Notes: a model not told the origin generated them from the sequence alone. Positions 16,281 to 25,150 are shown, counted from the first letter of the stretch. The stretch is DNA of 64,000 nucleotides from Actinomadura macra NBRC 14102 (GCF_001552215.1 NZ_BCQT01000011.1:62001-126000); one strand, 5' to 3'. Translations and numbers: made by a program.

Positions 16281-17861
16281 TCAGGACGAGGGCATCTGCG
16301 GCAGCAGGTCGTCCACCTCCCGTCCCGCGAGGACCCTGCGCACGCTCGCGAGGAAGTCGGCGGCAACCCCCTGGTCGTCGCGGTATCCGGGCGGCAACTC
16401 GGTGGCCAGCAGGTCCAGCAGCCCCCGCACGCCCGGGCTGAACCGGTCGAACCCCGCGAGGCCCGCCGCCTGGTAGCAGGCCGCGGTGAGGACGGAAAGG
16501 ATCGTCTGGACGTTCTCCACGAGTTGCAGAGATTTGCGGGCGGCGATCAGGCCCATGCTCACCACGTCCTGGTTCTGGCCGTTGGACGGGATCGTCTTCA
16601 CCGATGCCGGCGCGGCCAGATCGAGGTTCTCCGCCGCGATGCTGGTCGCCAGGTACTGCGACCCCTGGAGTCCGCTGAACAGGCCCTCGTCGCCGATGGC
16701 CAGGAAGGCGGGATAGGACACGTTCAGATGCGGGTCCAGCAGCCTGTTGAGCTGCCGTTCGGCCAGCACCCCGACCTCGGTGAGAGCGATGTTCAGAAAG
16801 TCGCTGACCATCGCCACGTACTGGCCGTGAAAATGGCCGCCGTGAAAGATGGTCTCCGGGGAATCGAAGATCAAGGGATTGTCGTTGCAGGAGTTCAGTT
16901 CCTCCTCCACGATTCCTTGGCAATAGTGGATGGCGTCCAGAACCGGCCCCAGGATCTGCGGGACGCAGCGGAGCGTGTAGGCGTTCTGCAGGTACTCCTC
17001 TACCTGCACCACCTCACCGTCGTCGCCGCGAGCCGCACTGATCATCTTCATGATCTCCGCGTGCTCACGGGTCAGCCCGCTGCCGGTCAGCAGCCGGCCG
17101 ATCACCCGGGCGATCTCCGTCTGCCCGCGGTGGTTCTTCAGGACGTGGCCGTTCTCCGCGAAGGCGCTGGTCGAACCGCCCATCGCCTGGATGAAGGCCG
17201 CCGAGGTCCACATCGCCTGGCGGAGCAGCCGCTCGGCGCGCACCAGCGCCAGCGATGCGGCCCCGGTCATGGCGGAGGTGCCGTTGATCAGGGCCAGGCC
17301 GTGCTTGTAGCCGAGCCGTACCCGCTCCAGCCCTGCTTCGGCGAGGACGGAGGCGGCGTCGCGCACCTCGCCCCGGTAGCGGACCTGACCCGCACCGATC
17401 AGGGGGAGTGCCAGGTGGGAGAGCGGAGCGAGGTCGCCGCTCGCGCCGAGCGAGCCCTGCTGGGGCACGATGGGGTGGATGCCGCGATTGAGGAAGTCGG
17501 CCATCAGGCGCAACACGTCGGCATCGATGCCGGAGTAGCCCTTGATCAGGCAGTTCAGCCGGGACAGGAGCATGGCCCGGACCACGTCGTCGGAGAAGAG
17601 CGGGCCGCCGCCTGCCGCGTGCGTGCGGAGCAGGTTCTCCTGCAACTCCTCCCCGAACTTCGGAGGAATGCTCATATAGACCATCTCCCCGAAGCCGGTG
17701 GTCACACCATAGATCGGCTGTCCCTCCACGCCCCAGCTCTGGACCCGGTCGCAGGTCTTCTGCACCACCCCGAGCTGGACGTCGTCGAGTTGGACTTTCT
17801 CGCCGTCTATGGCGACGCGATGGACATCGTCGACTGTGAGACCTTCACCTCGAACGAGCAC
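16281..17861 (-). CDS. MIO-dependent aromatic amino acid ammonia-lyase / 2,3-aminomutase
   Basis: 526 residues, family-typical length. The tripeptide Ala140-Ser141-Gly142 in GSLGASGDLAPLSH forms the methylidene-imidazolone cofactor. Other family features are YGVTTGFGE with Tyr51, NLLRTHAAG with His81, LALINGT, and NSCNDNP followed by HGGHFHGQ. Such enzymes remove ammonia from His, Phe or Tyr, or shift the amino group to give beta-Phe or beta-Tyr. Sequence alone does not separate these cases; within an NRPS cluster an aminomutase supplying a beta-amino acid is attractive. GTG 17861 was chosen because AGGAGG is 4 nt upstream; a GTG at 17888 would lie ahead of that site. It is convergent with the NRPS operon and divergent from the exporter. 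Confidence 0.93.
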   Translation of the reverse strand: MLVRGEGLTVDDVHRVAIDGEKVQLDDVQLGVVQKTCDRVQSWGVEGQPIYGVTTGFGEMVYMSIPPKFGEELQENLLRTHAAGGGPLFSDDVVRAMLLSRLNCLIKGYSGIDADVLRLMADFLNRGIHPIVPQQGSLGASGDLAPLSHLALPLIGAGQVRYRGEVRDAASVLAEAGLERVRLGYKHGLALINGTSAMTGAASLALVRAERLLRQAMWTSAAFIQAMGGSTSAFAENGHVLKNHRGQTEIARVIGRLLTGSGLTREHAEIMKMISAARGDDGEVVQVEEYLQNAYTLRCVPQILGPVLDAIHYCQGIVEEELNSCNDNPLIFDSPETIFHGGHFHGQYVAMVSDFLNIALTEVGVLAERQLNRLLDPHLNVSYPAFLAIGDEGLFSGLQGSQYLATSIAAENLDLAAPASVKTIPSNGQNQDVVSMGLIAARKSLQLVENVQTILSVLTAACYQAAGLAGFDRFSPGVRGLLDLLATELPPGYRDDQGVAADFLASVRRVLAGREVDDLLPQMPSS

Positions 17862-17986
17862 GGTGCCTCCTGACCGAAGATTCCACACCGGGAATGTGAG
17901 AACTCCTGCGTGCCTTCCCGATTCAGATCAGGATCCCAGCCGGTTCCATCGAAATCCTTTCCGTTCTATATTGCGGCGGCCGGACG

Positions 17987-18023
17987 TTGACGCGGTCGAA
18001 TCCGAGGTGGACATACTTGCGAT
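17987..18023 (+). promoter_or_regulatory. Candidate promoter of the MFS gene, possibly leaderless
   Basis: TTGACG at 17987-17992 and CATACT at 18012-18017 resemble -35 and -10 boxes, though the 19-bp spacer is long. Transcription would then begin at or next to ATG 18024, which fits the lack of a ribosome binding site before that gene. The 162-bp gap also has to hold the divergent promoter of the MIO-enzyme gene. Confidence 0.3.
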
Positions 18024-19295
18024 ATGCGCCAAAAATTGGGATTGCTGGGCGACCGCGATTTCCGGCACTTCTTCCTCGCGGCCGCGGTCAGCCAGTTCGG
18101 CAGCCAGGTCAGCATGCTGGCGCTGCCGCTCGCGGCGGTGCTGGCGCTGCACGCGTCCCCCTTCGCCGTCGGCGTGCTGGCGGCGTGCGAGACGGCGGCC
18201 TTCCTCCTCGTGGGGCTGCCCGCGGGGGCGTGGGTGGACCGGATGCGCCGCCGGCAGGTGCTGGTCGTGTCCGACCTCGGCCGGATGGCGGTTCTCGGGT
18301 CGGTGCCGGCGGCGTGGGCGTTGGGCGTGCTGAGCATGCCGCAGCTCTACTCGGTGGCGCTGATCACCGGCGTGCTGACCGTCTTCTTCGACGTGGCCTC
18401 CCAGAGCTACCTGCCGCACCTGGTCGGGCGGGACGCGCTGCCGGAGGGCAACACGAAGCTGGAGGTGGTGCGCGGGGTCTCCCAGGTTTCCGGCCCGACC
18501 TTCGCGGGCCTTGCGGTGCAGGCGCTGACGGCTCCCGTGGCCGTGCTGGCGGACGCGGCGAGTTTCGCCCTGTCGGCCCTGTTCCTCCGCGGCATCCACA
18601 GGCCCGAGCAGCTGCCCGTCCGGGAACCGGGTGCCCGGCTCCGGACCGAGATCATGCAAGGTCTGCGGTTCGTCCTCGGCAACGCGGTGCTACGGCCCAT
18701 CGCGATCTCCACGGCGACCTTCAACCTCTTCGCCGCGATCACCAACGTCATGCTCATCGTGCTGCTCAGCAGGGAGTTGCGCCAGAGCGCGGGAACCATC
18801 GGGCTCTTCTTCTCGGTGGCCTCGGCGGGGGGACTGGCCGGCGCGCTGGTCGCCACCCGGATATCGGCCAGGCTGGGACAGGGCCCGACCATCTGGCTGT
18901 CCCAGCTCGCGACGGGGCTGTTCGGCCTGGGGCTGCCGCTGGCCCAGGCCGGCTGGCCGCTCTGGGGGGCGGCGTTCGCCTTCTCCGCCTCCTGCGCCGC
19001 CATCGCCGTCTACAACATCACCCAGCTCAGCCTCCGACAGCGACTCACGCCCGACCCGCTCCTGGGCCGGATGAACGCCACCATGCGATGGATGGTGTGG
19101 GGAACCCTTCCGCTGGGCGGCCTGGCCGGCGGCGTTCTCGGTGCGTCGTTCAGCCCGAGGGCCGCGCTCTGGGTGGCGGCGGTCGGGGGCCTCTCCGCCT
19201 CCGCGCCCCTGATGCTCTCGCCGCTGCGGACCATGCGGCAGCACGCCGTGCCGGCCGGCCCGCGCCAGCGGCTCGCCCCGGAGATACCGGACTGA
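18024..19295 (+). CDS. MFS exporter (EntS/MFS_3-like)
   Basis: 423 residues with about 12 hydrophobic segments. The N-terminal FRHFFLAAAVSQFGSQV and the loop GAWVDRMRRRQVL between helices 2 and 3 are typical of the MFS_3 group, which includes the enterobactin exporter EntS and many antibiotic-cluster exporters. It most likely exports the peptide product or gives self-resistance. No ribosome binding site is visible before ATG 18024. It is divergent from the MIO-enzyme gene and lies 69 bp before the diaminobutyrate operon, with which it may be co-transcribed. Confidence 0.9.
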   Translation: MRQKLGLLGDRDFRHFFLAAAVSQFGSQVSMLALPLAAVLALHASPFAVGVLAACETAAFLLVGLPAGAWVDRMRRRQVLVVSDLGRMAVLGSVPAAWALGVLSMPQLYSVALITGVLTVFFDVASQSYLPHLVGRDALPEGNTKLEVVRGVSQVSGPTFAGLAVQALTAPVAVLADAASFALSALFLRGIHRPEQLPVREPGARLRTEIMQGLRFVLGNAVLRPIAISTATFNLFAAITNVMLIVLLSRELRQSAGTIGLFFSVASAGGLAGALVATRISARLGQGPTIWLSQLATGLFGLGLPLAQAGWPLWGAAFAFSASCAAIAVYNITQLSLRQRLTPDPLLGRMNATMRWMVWGTLPLGGLAGGVLGASFSPRAALWVAAVGGLSASAPLMLSPLRTMRQHAVPAGPRQRLAPEIPD

Positions 19296-19364
19296 TAGTG
19301 CCTCGATACCGCCGGTGCGAAGACTGACCAAGCGTCGAACGCCGCAGCGGAGGGACGGACAACC

Positions 19365-20336
19365 ATGGTCAGACACGCACCGGTACTCGGGGTGTACGGC
19401 CCCGCCGCCTCGGACGGCGGGGCGCCGGTCCTGACTGGAACCGGCGCCGCCTCCAGCCACCACGGCGAGTTGCTCCAGGGTGTGTTCGAGCAGGACGGCC
19501 GGCTGCGCCGCGGCCTGGTCACCCTGCCGTGCTCGCTGTTCGGCAGCCGCGCCCGGATCCGGCTGTCGCGCGGGGGGCCGGAGCTGACCGTGTCACCGTC
19601 GTGGAAGACCAAGGCCCTGGCCGCCGCGCACGCGACGCTCGCCGTCGTCGGGCTGACCGGCTATGGCGGACGGCTGGAACTGGACGGGGACGTGCGGGTC
19701 GGCCTCGGCTTCGGCTCGTCCACCTGCGACGTCACCGCCACGATCTTCGCGGTGCTCGCGGCCGCCGGGCGTCACCTGCCGGCGGAGCGGGTGGCCAGGA
19801 TCGCTGTGGACGTCGAGGCCGCGGCCGACCCGCTCATGTTCGACCGGATGCTGCTGTTCGGCCAGCGCGAGGGCGTGGTGATCGAGGACCTGCGCCGAAC
19901 GATGATCCCCGTCGAGGTGCTCGGCTTCGCGTTCGCCGATGGGGGCCTGGAGACCCTGGCCTTCCAGCCCGCCCGCTACAGCGTCTGGGAGATCGAGTGC
20001 TTCCGGGCCATGCGGGGGTTGCTCCGCCGGGCGGTGGCCGAGGGCGACCGGGCCGCGCTCGGCCGCGTCGCCACCGCCAGCGCGGGGATCAACCAGCGCT
20101 TCCATCCGGTTCCTCGCTTCAACGACCTGCGGCGGCTCGTCGAGAAGAGCGCGGCGCTCGGCCTGCAGGTCGCCCACAGCGGGACGGTCGCCGGACTCCT
20201 GTTCGACCCCGACCATCCGCAGCTGGAGCGCCGCCTGGCCCTGGCCGCGCGGGGCCTCCGCGACCTGGGCTTTGCCGAGACCTGGCGCTACACCTCACGG
20301 AACGAAGGCCATGCCGGTGATGATGCCGCTTCGTGA
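19365..20336 (+). CDS. GHMP kinase, L-threonine kinase-like (diaminobutyrate pathway step 1)
   Basis: 323 residues. The ATP-binding GHMP loop is VGLGFGSSTCDVT (about residues 112-124), and the N-terminal SSHHGELLQG matches the PduX-type threonine kinase region. The C-terminal VAHSGTVAGLLFDP is the third GHMP motif. The predicted reaction is phosphorylation of the threonine (or serine) hydroxyl, making it a leaving group. The next genes encode a PLP beta-replacement enzyme and an argininosuccinate-lyase-like enzyme, the gene trio linked to 2,3-diaminobutyrate in friulimicin- and pacidamycin-type clusters. GGAGGG lies about 8 bp before ATG 19365. The 3' end overlaps the next gene. Confidence 0.86.
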   Translation: MVRHAPVLGVYGPAASDGGAPVLTGTGAASSHHGELLQGVFEQDGRLRRGLVTLPCSLFGSRARIRLSRGGPELTVSPSWKTKALAAAHATLAVVGLTGYGGRLELDGDVRVGLGFGSSTCDVTATIFAVLAAAGRHLPAERVARIAVDVEAAADPLMFDRMLLFGQREGVVIEDLRRTMIPVEVLGFAFADGGLETLAFQPARYSVWEIECFRAMRGLLRRAVAEGDRAALGRVATASAGINQRFHPVPRFNDLRRLVEKSAALGLQVAHSGTVAGLLFDPDHPQLERRLALAARGLRDLGFAETWRYTSRNEGHAGDDAAS

Positions 20337-21372
20337 ACCGTTCACCGACGCCGTCGACGGGCAGGTACTGCCCAAGATCATCACGCTGGGGCCGGATATG
20401 TACGGCCTGGCGTTCCACCTGATGAAGCTGCTTCCCGCACGATTCATCGTGAGCCGGGCGATCGAGCGCGGTGAACTCGCGCCCGGCGCCACCGTCGCCG
20501 AGACCACCTCGGGCACCTTCGGGCTCGGGCTGGCGATGGAGTGCAGGGTGCGCGGCTACCCGCTGATCCTGGTGGGCGATCCCGTCATCGACGGGACGCT
20601 GCGCAACCGGCTGGAGGCGTTGGGTGCCCGGGTCAGCATCGTGCCGAGGTCCACGCTGCGCACCCAGGACGTCCAGCAGGCCAGGCTGGAACGGCTGGCG
20701 CGGATCCGGTCGCGGCTGCCCTCCTCCTTCGTCCCGCGTCAGTACGACAACCCCGACAATCCCGCGTCGTACGGGGTGGTCGCCGAGTTGCTGCTGGAGA
20801 GTCTCGGCATGGTCGACGCGCTGGTCTGTCCGGTCGGGTCGGGCGGCTCCTCCTGCGGCATCGGCTCGTTCCTGCGTGCCCTGTCTCCCGACCTGCAACT
20901 GGTCGGCGTGGACACCCCGGGGAGCATCCTGTTCGCCGCCCCCGAGGGTCCGCGGCCGCTGCGGGGCCTGGGCAGCGGGATCATCCCCCGGGTCCTGGAC
21001 CATCGGCTCTTCGACGAGGTGCACTGGCTCCCCGCGGCGCAGGCGTTCGCCGCGACCCGCCGTCTTCACGCCGAGCACTGCCTTTTCATGGGGCCCACGA
21101 GCGGGGCGGCCTACCATGTCGCGCGCTGGTACGCCCGCTCCCACCCTGGCGCGCGGGTGGTCGTCGTCTTCCCGGACGAGGGCCACCGCTATGCCCGCAC
21201 CGTCTACAACACCAGATGGCTGGACCGTCACCGGTTACTGACGCCACCGGTCGAAACACCCCGCACGGTCGCCCATCCGAGCGAGGTGCGCGGCGCGTGG
21301 ACGCGGATCGCCTGGAACCGGCGCAGCCGGGACGAGGTCGCGGGATCCGCACCGCGGGGGGTGCCGGCATGA
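20320..21372 (+). CDS. PLP-dependent cysteine-synthase-like beta-replacement enzyme (diaminobutyrate pathway step 2)
   Basis: About 350 residues, fold type II PLP family. Lys36 in HLMKLLPARF aligns with the PLP lysine of cysteine synthase, although the usual NPxGS before it is lost. AETTSGTFG corresponds to the substrate loop and GSGGSSCG to the PLP-phosphate loop. In the proposed pathway it exchanges the beta-phosphate of phosphothreonine for the amino group of aspartate, giving an aspartyl-diaminobutyrate adduct. ATG 20320 is chosen because GAAGG lies 11 bp upstream; ATG 20311 is an alternative but sits only 2 bp from it. The gene overlaps the kinase gene upstream and the ATP-grasp gene downstream (ATGA). 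Confidence 0.87.
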   Translation: MMPLREPFTDAVDGQVLPKIITLGPDMYGLAFHLMKLLPARFIVSRAIERGELAPGATVAETTSGTFGLGLAMECRVRGYPLILVGDPVIDGTLRNRLEALGARVSIVPRSTLRTQDVQQARLERLARIRSRLPSSFVPRQYDNPDNPASYGVVAELLLESLGMVDALVCPVGSGGSSCGIGSFLRALSPDLQLVGVDTPGSILFAAPEGPRPLRGLGSGIIPRVLDHRLFDEVHWLPAAQAFAATRRLHAEHCLFMGPTSGAAYHVARWYARSHPGARVVVVFPDEGHRYARTVYNTRWLDRHRLLTPPVETPRTVAHPSEVRGAWTRIAWNRRSRDEVAGSAPRGVPA

Positions 21373-22592
21373 GCCGCCCGGCCCTGGTTCTGGTGGAGAG
21401 CAACACCACGGGCACCGGCCGGCTGTTCCCGGTGGCGGCTCGCGAGCTCGGCCTGCGCCCGGTGCTGCTTTCGGCCGACCCCGGGCGTTACGGATTCGGC
21501 GGCGAGGTCGAGGTGGTGCGGGCCGCGACGTCGTCGACGGCCGCCGTCGTGACCGCGTGCCGGCGGTTGGCGCCCGTCGCCGGAGTGGTCAGCAGTTCCG
21601 AGTACTACATCGGGACCGCCGCCGAGGCCGCCGCCGAACTCGGCCTCCCGGGCAACCCCGCCGCGGCCGTGCGGGCCGCGCGAGACAAGGGGGAGCAGCG
21701 CCGTACGCTGGCGGCGGGCGGCGTCTCGGTCCCCCGGTTCACGGTCGCGTCGACGCCCGCGGCCGCGGTGAAGGCCGCGATCGAACTGGGCGGACCGGTG
21801 GTGGTCAAGCCGGTCGCCGGCAGCGGCAGCGCCGGCGTGTTGCTGTGCGCCGACGCTGACGAGGTGGCCGGACACGCCACGACGCTGCTCGCGATGACGG
21901 GCAACGAGCGCGGCCTCCCGATGCCGGGCCGGATCCTCGTCGAGCGGTTCGTCAGCGGCCCGGAGTACTCCGTCGAGGTGTTCGACGGCCGGGCCGTGGG
22001 GGTGGTGCGCAAGCACCTGGGCCCGGCACCGACGTTCGTCGAGACCGGTCATGACTTCCCCGCCGAGCTGGAGCCGCGAACCCGGCGGCGCGTGGTGGCC
22101 ACGGCGCTGACGGCGGTTTGGCTCCTCGGCCTGCGCCTGGGCCCGGCCCATGTGGAGGTACGGGTCGAGCGCGGTGAACCCGTCCTCATCGAGGTCAATC
22201 CGCGGCTCGCCGGTGGCTGGATACCGCGGCTGCTGCGCGAGGCCCTCGGCATCGATCTCGTCCGCGAGACGGTGCGGGTCTTCAGCGGCGGGCAGGCGAT
22301 CCTCGCCCCCACCGCATGCGGTGCCGCTGCGATCAGATTCGTCCTCGTCCCGGGTGGCGGCATCCTGGCGGACCTGTCCGGCCTGGACGCGGCGCGGGAG
22401 GTGGACGGGATCCTCGACGTGCGCGCCTACCGGGAGCCGGGGGCCGAGCTGGTCCGGCACGGAGACTTCCGGGACCGCCTTGGCCATGTCCTCGCCGCCG
22501 CCCCGACGCTGTCGCGCGCCGCGGACGCCGCCGCCCGCTCCGTCCGCCTGATCCGCCCGGTCCTGCGAGCCGCCGAGGAGACCCCGGCATGA
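21369..22592 (+). CDS. ATP-grasp carboxylate-amine ligase
   Basis: 407 residues with the ATP-grasp order: a Rossmann-like N-terminus (ALVLVESNTTGTGR), the ATP-binding segment GGPVVVKPVAGSGSAGV, ILVERFVSGPEYSVEVF, and the metal-binding VLIEVNPRLAGG. It resembles the L-amino acid ligase / carbamoyl-phosphate-synthase-like group, which joins a carboxylate to an amine through an acyl phosphate. It lies between the second and third genes of the diaminobutyrate route, with ATGA overlaps on both sides. It may therefore act on diaminobutyrate or a precursor, for example making a dipeptide unit. The substrates are unknown, and this gene is not part of the pathway as usually described. Confidence 0.87.
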   Translation: MSRPALVLVESNTTGTGRLFPVAARELGLRPVLLSADPGRYGFGGEVEVVRAATSSTAAVVTACRRLAPVAGVVSSSEYYIGTAAEAAAELGLPGNPAAAVRAARDKGEQRRTLAAGGVSVPRFTVASTPAAAVKAAIELGGPVVVKPVAGSGSAGVLLCADADEVAGHATTLLAMTGNERGLPMPGRILVERFVSGPEYSVEVFDGRAVGVVRKHLGPAPTFVETGHDFPAELEPRTRRRVVATALTAVWLLGLRLGPAHVEVRVERGEPVLIEVNPRLAGGWIPRLLREALGIDLVRETVRVFSGGQAILAPTACGAAAIRFVLVPGGGILADLSGLDAAREVDGILDVRAYREPGAELVRHGDFRDRLGHVLAAAPTLSRAADAAARSVRLIRPVLRAAEETPA

Positions 22593-24106
22593 GCGTGAAC
22601 GAAGCCGACACCGGGCGCCTGCGCACCGCCGCGTCCTCCCGGATCCGCTCGATGCTCCTGGAGAAGAAGACTCACGCACGTCCGGAATGGAAGGACGAAC
22701 TCGCCCGGATCTCGCTGGTCGACCTCGCGCACGTGGTGATGCTGACCGAGCGCGGCGTCATCGACGCGGACGTGGCCGCGTCGCTGCTGGCCGCAGTGGT
22801 CGACCTCCGTCGGCAGTCCTTCGTCCCGCTCGAAGGACGGCCCACGCCGCGGGGTCTCTACCTGGCCTACGAAGGCCATCTCATCGAGCGTCTCGGCGAC
22901 GGTGTCGGGGGAGTGCTGCACACCGGTCGATCCCGCAACGATCTCAACGCGACCTGCTTCCAGCTCGCGCTGCGCGAGCCGTTCATCCGGCTCGGCTCGG
23001 AGCTGGCCGCACTCGGCGTCGTCCTGCTGAACCGCGCCCGCCGCTACCGGGAGCTGCCGATGGCGGCCTACACCCATTTCCAGGGCGCGGTTCCGGTCAC
23101 CTTCGGCCACTATCTCCTCGGGCTCGCCGCCGCCTTGGAACGCGACCTGGCGGCCCTGCTCCAGGCCGCCGCCGCCCTGGACCGCTGCCCGCTCGGCGCC
23201 GGCGCGGTCGGCGGCACCACCGTGCCGATCGACGCCGGGCGCACCGCGGACCTGCTCGGCTTCACCGGCCGGGTACGCAACTCCATCGACGCCGTGGCCA
23301 GCAGGGACGCCGCGCTGCGGCTGGTCTCGGCGGCCGCGGTCCTCGGCGTGACGCTGGATCGCGCGGCGCTGGACCTTCTGTTGTGGTCCAGCCGGGAGTA
23401 CGGCTACGTGACGATCCCCGACGGCCTGGTGGGATCCAGCTCGATGATGCCGCAGAAGCGAAACCCTTTCGTGCTGGAACATGTGCAGGGCCGCTCGGCG
23501 ATGGCCCTCGGCGCGTTCGTCACCGCGGCCGGGGCGATGCGCGGCACTCCCTTCACCAACTCCATCGCCGTCGGCACCGAGGCGGTCGGACCCATCATCC
23601 CCGCCCTGCTGGCCACCGCGGACGCGACGGAGATACTGCGGCTGGCCTACGCCGGGCTGCGGCCGAACCCGGCGGCGATGGCGACCGGTGCCGAAGCCGC
23701 GCTCACCGAGGCGACGGCGGTGGCCGAGCTGCTCGCGCTCGCGGGCACCCCGTTCCGGCGCTCGCATCACGAGGTCGGAGCCGGCGTGCGCGCGGTGCTG
23801 GAGGGAGACGCCGGGTCGCTGTGGGAGGCCGTGGCGCTCGGCACGCGGTTCCCGGACAAGACCCGAGCCGAACTGGAGCCGCGGGCCATCTGGCGCGCCG
23901 CCGAGTTCGGCGCCGGCCCCGGTCCGGCATCGTTCGACCGGGTCTTCCCCGAGCTGGTCGGTGACTGGATGCGCCATCGCGCGACGCTGGCCGAGCGCCG
24001 CGCCCGCTGGAGCGAAGCAGACCTGCGGCTCGCCGCCGCGGTGGACCGCCTGCAGGCCGCCGAGGGAGCGGCCACGACCAAGGAGGACGCGGATGTTCAG
24101 AGTTGA
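22589..24106 (+). CDS. Argininosuccinate lyase-like fumarate-forming lyase (diaminobutyrate pathway step 3)
   Basis: 505 residues, aspartase/fumarase superfamily. All three signature regions are present: HTGRSRNDLNAT, YTHFQGAVPVTFGHY with the acid/base His, and the flexible loop GSSSMMPQKRNPF with the catalytic Ser. It is a little longer than primary-metabolism argininosuccinate lyase and sits beside no other arginine genes. In the diaminobutyrate route it would eliminate fumarate from the aspartyl adduct, leaving 2,3-diaminobutyrate. The start overlaps the ATP-grasp stop, and the next gene starts inside its 3' end, so it is part of one coupled operon. Confidence 0.9.
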   Translation: MSVNEADTGRLRTAASSRIRSMLLEKKTHARPEWKDELARISLVDLAHVVMLTERGVIDADVAASLLAAVVDLRRQSFVPLEGRPTPRGLYLAYEGHLIERLGDGVGGVLHTGRSRNDLNATCFQLALREPFIRLGSELAALGVVLLNRARRYRELPMAAYTHFQGAVPVTFGHYLLGLAAALERDLAALLQAAAALDRCPLGAGAVGGTTVPIDAGRTADLLGFTGRVRNSIDAVASRDAALRLVSAAAVLGVTLDRAALDLLLWSSREYGYVTIPDGLVGSSSMMPQKRNPFVLEHVQGRSAMALGAFVTAAGAMRGTPFTNSIAVGTEAVGPIIPALLATADATEILRLAYAGLRPNPAAMATGAEAALTEATAVAELLALAGTPFRRSHHEVGAGVRAVLEGDAGSLWEAVALGTRFPDKTRAELEPRAIWRAAEFGAGPGPASFDRVFPELVGDWMRHRATLAERRARWSEADLRLAAAVDRLQAAEGAATTKEDADVQS

Positions 24107-25142
24107 GCTGCGAAGTGACACCTTCACCCTGCCCACCGCAGAGATGCTCGACGCGATGACCACGGCCGAGCTGGGCGACGACGTCTACGGGGAGGACCCG
24201 ACGGTCAACGCGCTGGAGCGCCGGGCGGCGCAGATGGTGGGGAAGGAGGCGGCGTGCTTCATGCCGAGCGGGACCATGAGCAACCTGGCGTCGATCATGG
24301 CGCACTGCCCGCGCGGTTCACAGGTGATCGTCGGCGCCGAGTCCGACATCTACGTCTACCAGGCGGGCGGCGCCTCGGTCTGCGGCGGCATCGTCTATCA
24401 CCCGGTCGCGAACCGGCGCGACGGGACGATGGACTTGGAGGAGATCGAGGCGGCCTTTCCGGACGATCCGGACGATCCCCAGTTCGCCCTTCCGGCGCTG
24501 ATCTGCTTGGAGAATCCGCAGAACCACTGCGGCGGCCGGGTCCTTCCGCTGGGCCACCTGAAGGCGATCCGCGCGCTGGCGACGCAGCGCGGGGTACCGG
24601 TCCATCTCGACGGGGCGCGGATCTTCAACGCCGCCCTCGCCTGCGGGGTGGCGGCGCCGGAGTTGGCGTCCTACGCCGACTCGATCCAGTTCTGCCTGTC
24701 CAAGGGGCTCGCCGCGCCCGCCGGGTCGGTGGTGGCCGGTAGCCGGCCGTTCGTCGCGGAGGTGCGCCGCATCCGCAAGATGCTGGGCGGCGGCATGCGC
24801 CAGGCGGGCGTCCTGGCCGCCGCCGGCCTGGTCGCCCTGGAGACCATGGTCGGCCGGCTCGCGGAGGACCACGCCAATGCCGTCCGGCTGGCCGAGGGGC
24901 TGGCCGATCTCGACGGCGTGCGGCTCGACCCGCGGCCGGTCGAGATGAACATGGTCTTCTTCCGGCCCCCCGACGCGGCAGCTTTCGTCGCCCGGTGCGG
25001 GGAGATGGGCGTGGGGGTCGCCGAACTCGGCCGCGGCCGGATCAGGTGCGTCACGCACGCCGGCATCAGTGCCGAGGATGTCGACCACGCTCTCACCGTA
25101 TTCGCCAAGGCGCTCTCCGAGCCTGCCTCGAATCCCTCCTAG
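24093..25142 (+). CDS. L-threonine aldolase-like PLP enzyme
   Basis: 349 residues, fold type I beta-eliminating lyase / low-specificity threonine aldolase family. The family start RSDTFTLP, GDDVYGEDPTVN, LICLENPQNHCGG, HLDGARIFNA and Lys204 in CLSKGLAAP, which holds PLP, are all present. Relatives cleave threonine or allo-threonine to glycine and acetaldehyde, or join glycine and an aldehyde into a beta-hydroxy amino acid. Next to a threonine-consuming pathway it could set the stereochemistry or supply of the beta-hydroxy amino acid. AGGAGG lies 6 bp before ATG 24093. Homologous genes occur beside the same trio in pacidamycin-type clusters, from memory. Confidence 0.9.
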   Translation: MFRVELRSDTFTLPTAEMLDAMTTAELGDDVYGEDPTVNALERRAAQMVGKEAACFMPSGTMSNLASIMAHCPRGSQVIVGAESDIYVYQAGGASVCGGIVYHPVANRRDGTMDLEEIEAAFPDDPDDPQFALPALICLENPQNHCGGRVLPLGHLKAIRALATQRGVPVHLDGARIFNAALACGVAAPELASYADSIQFCLSKGLAAPAGSVVAGSRPFVAEVRRIRKMLGGGMRQAGVLAAAGLVALETMVGRLAEDHANAVRLAEGLADLDGVRLDPRPVEMNMVFFRPPDAAAFVARCGEMGVGVAELGRGRIRCVTHAGISAEDVDHALTVFAKALSEPASNPS

Positions 25143-25150
25143 GAGTTCTC

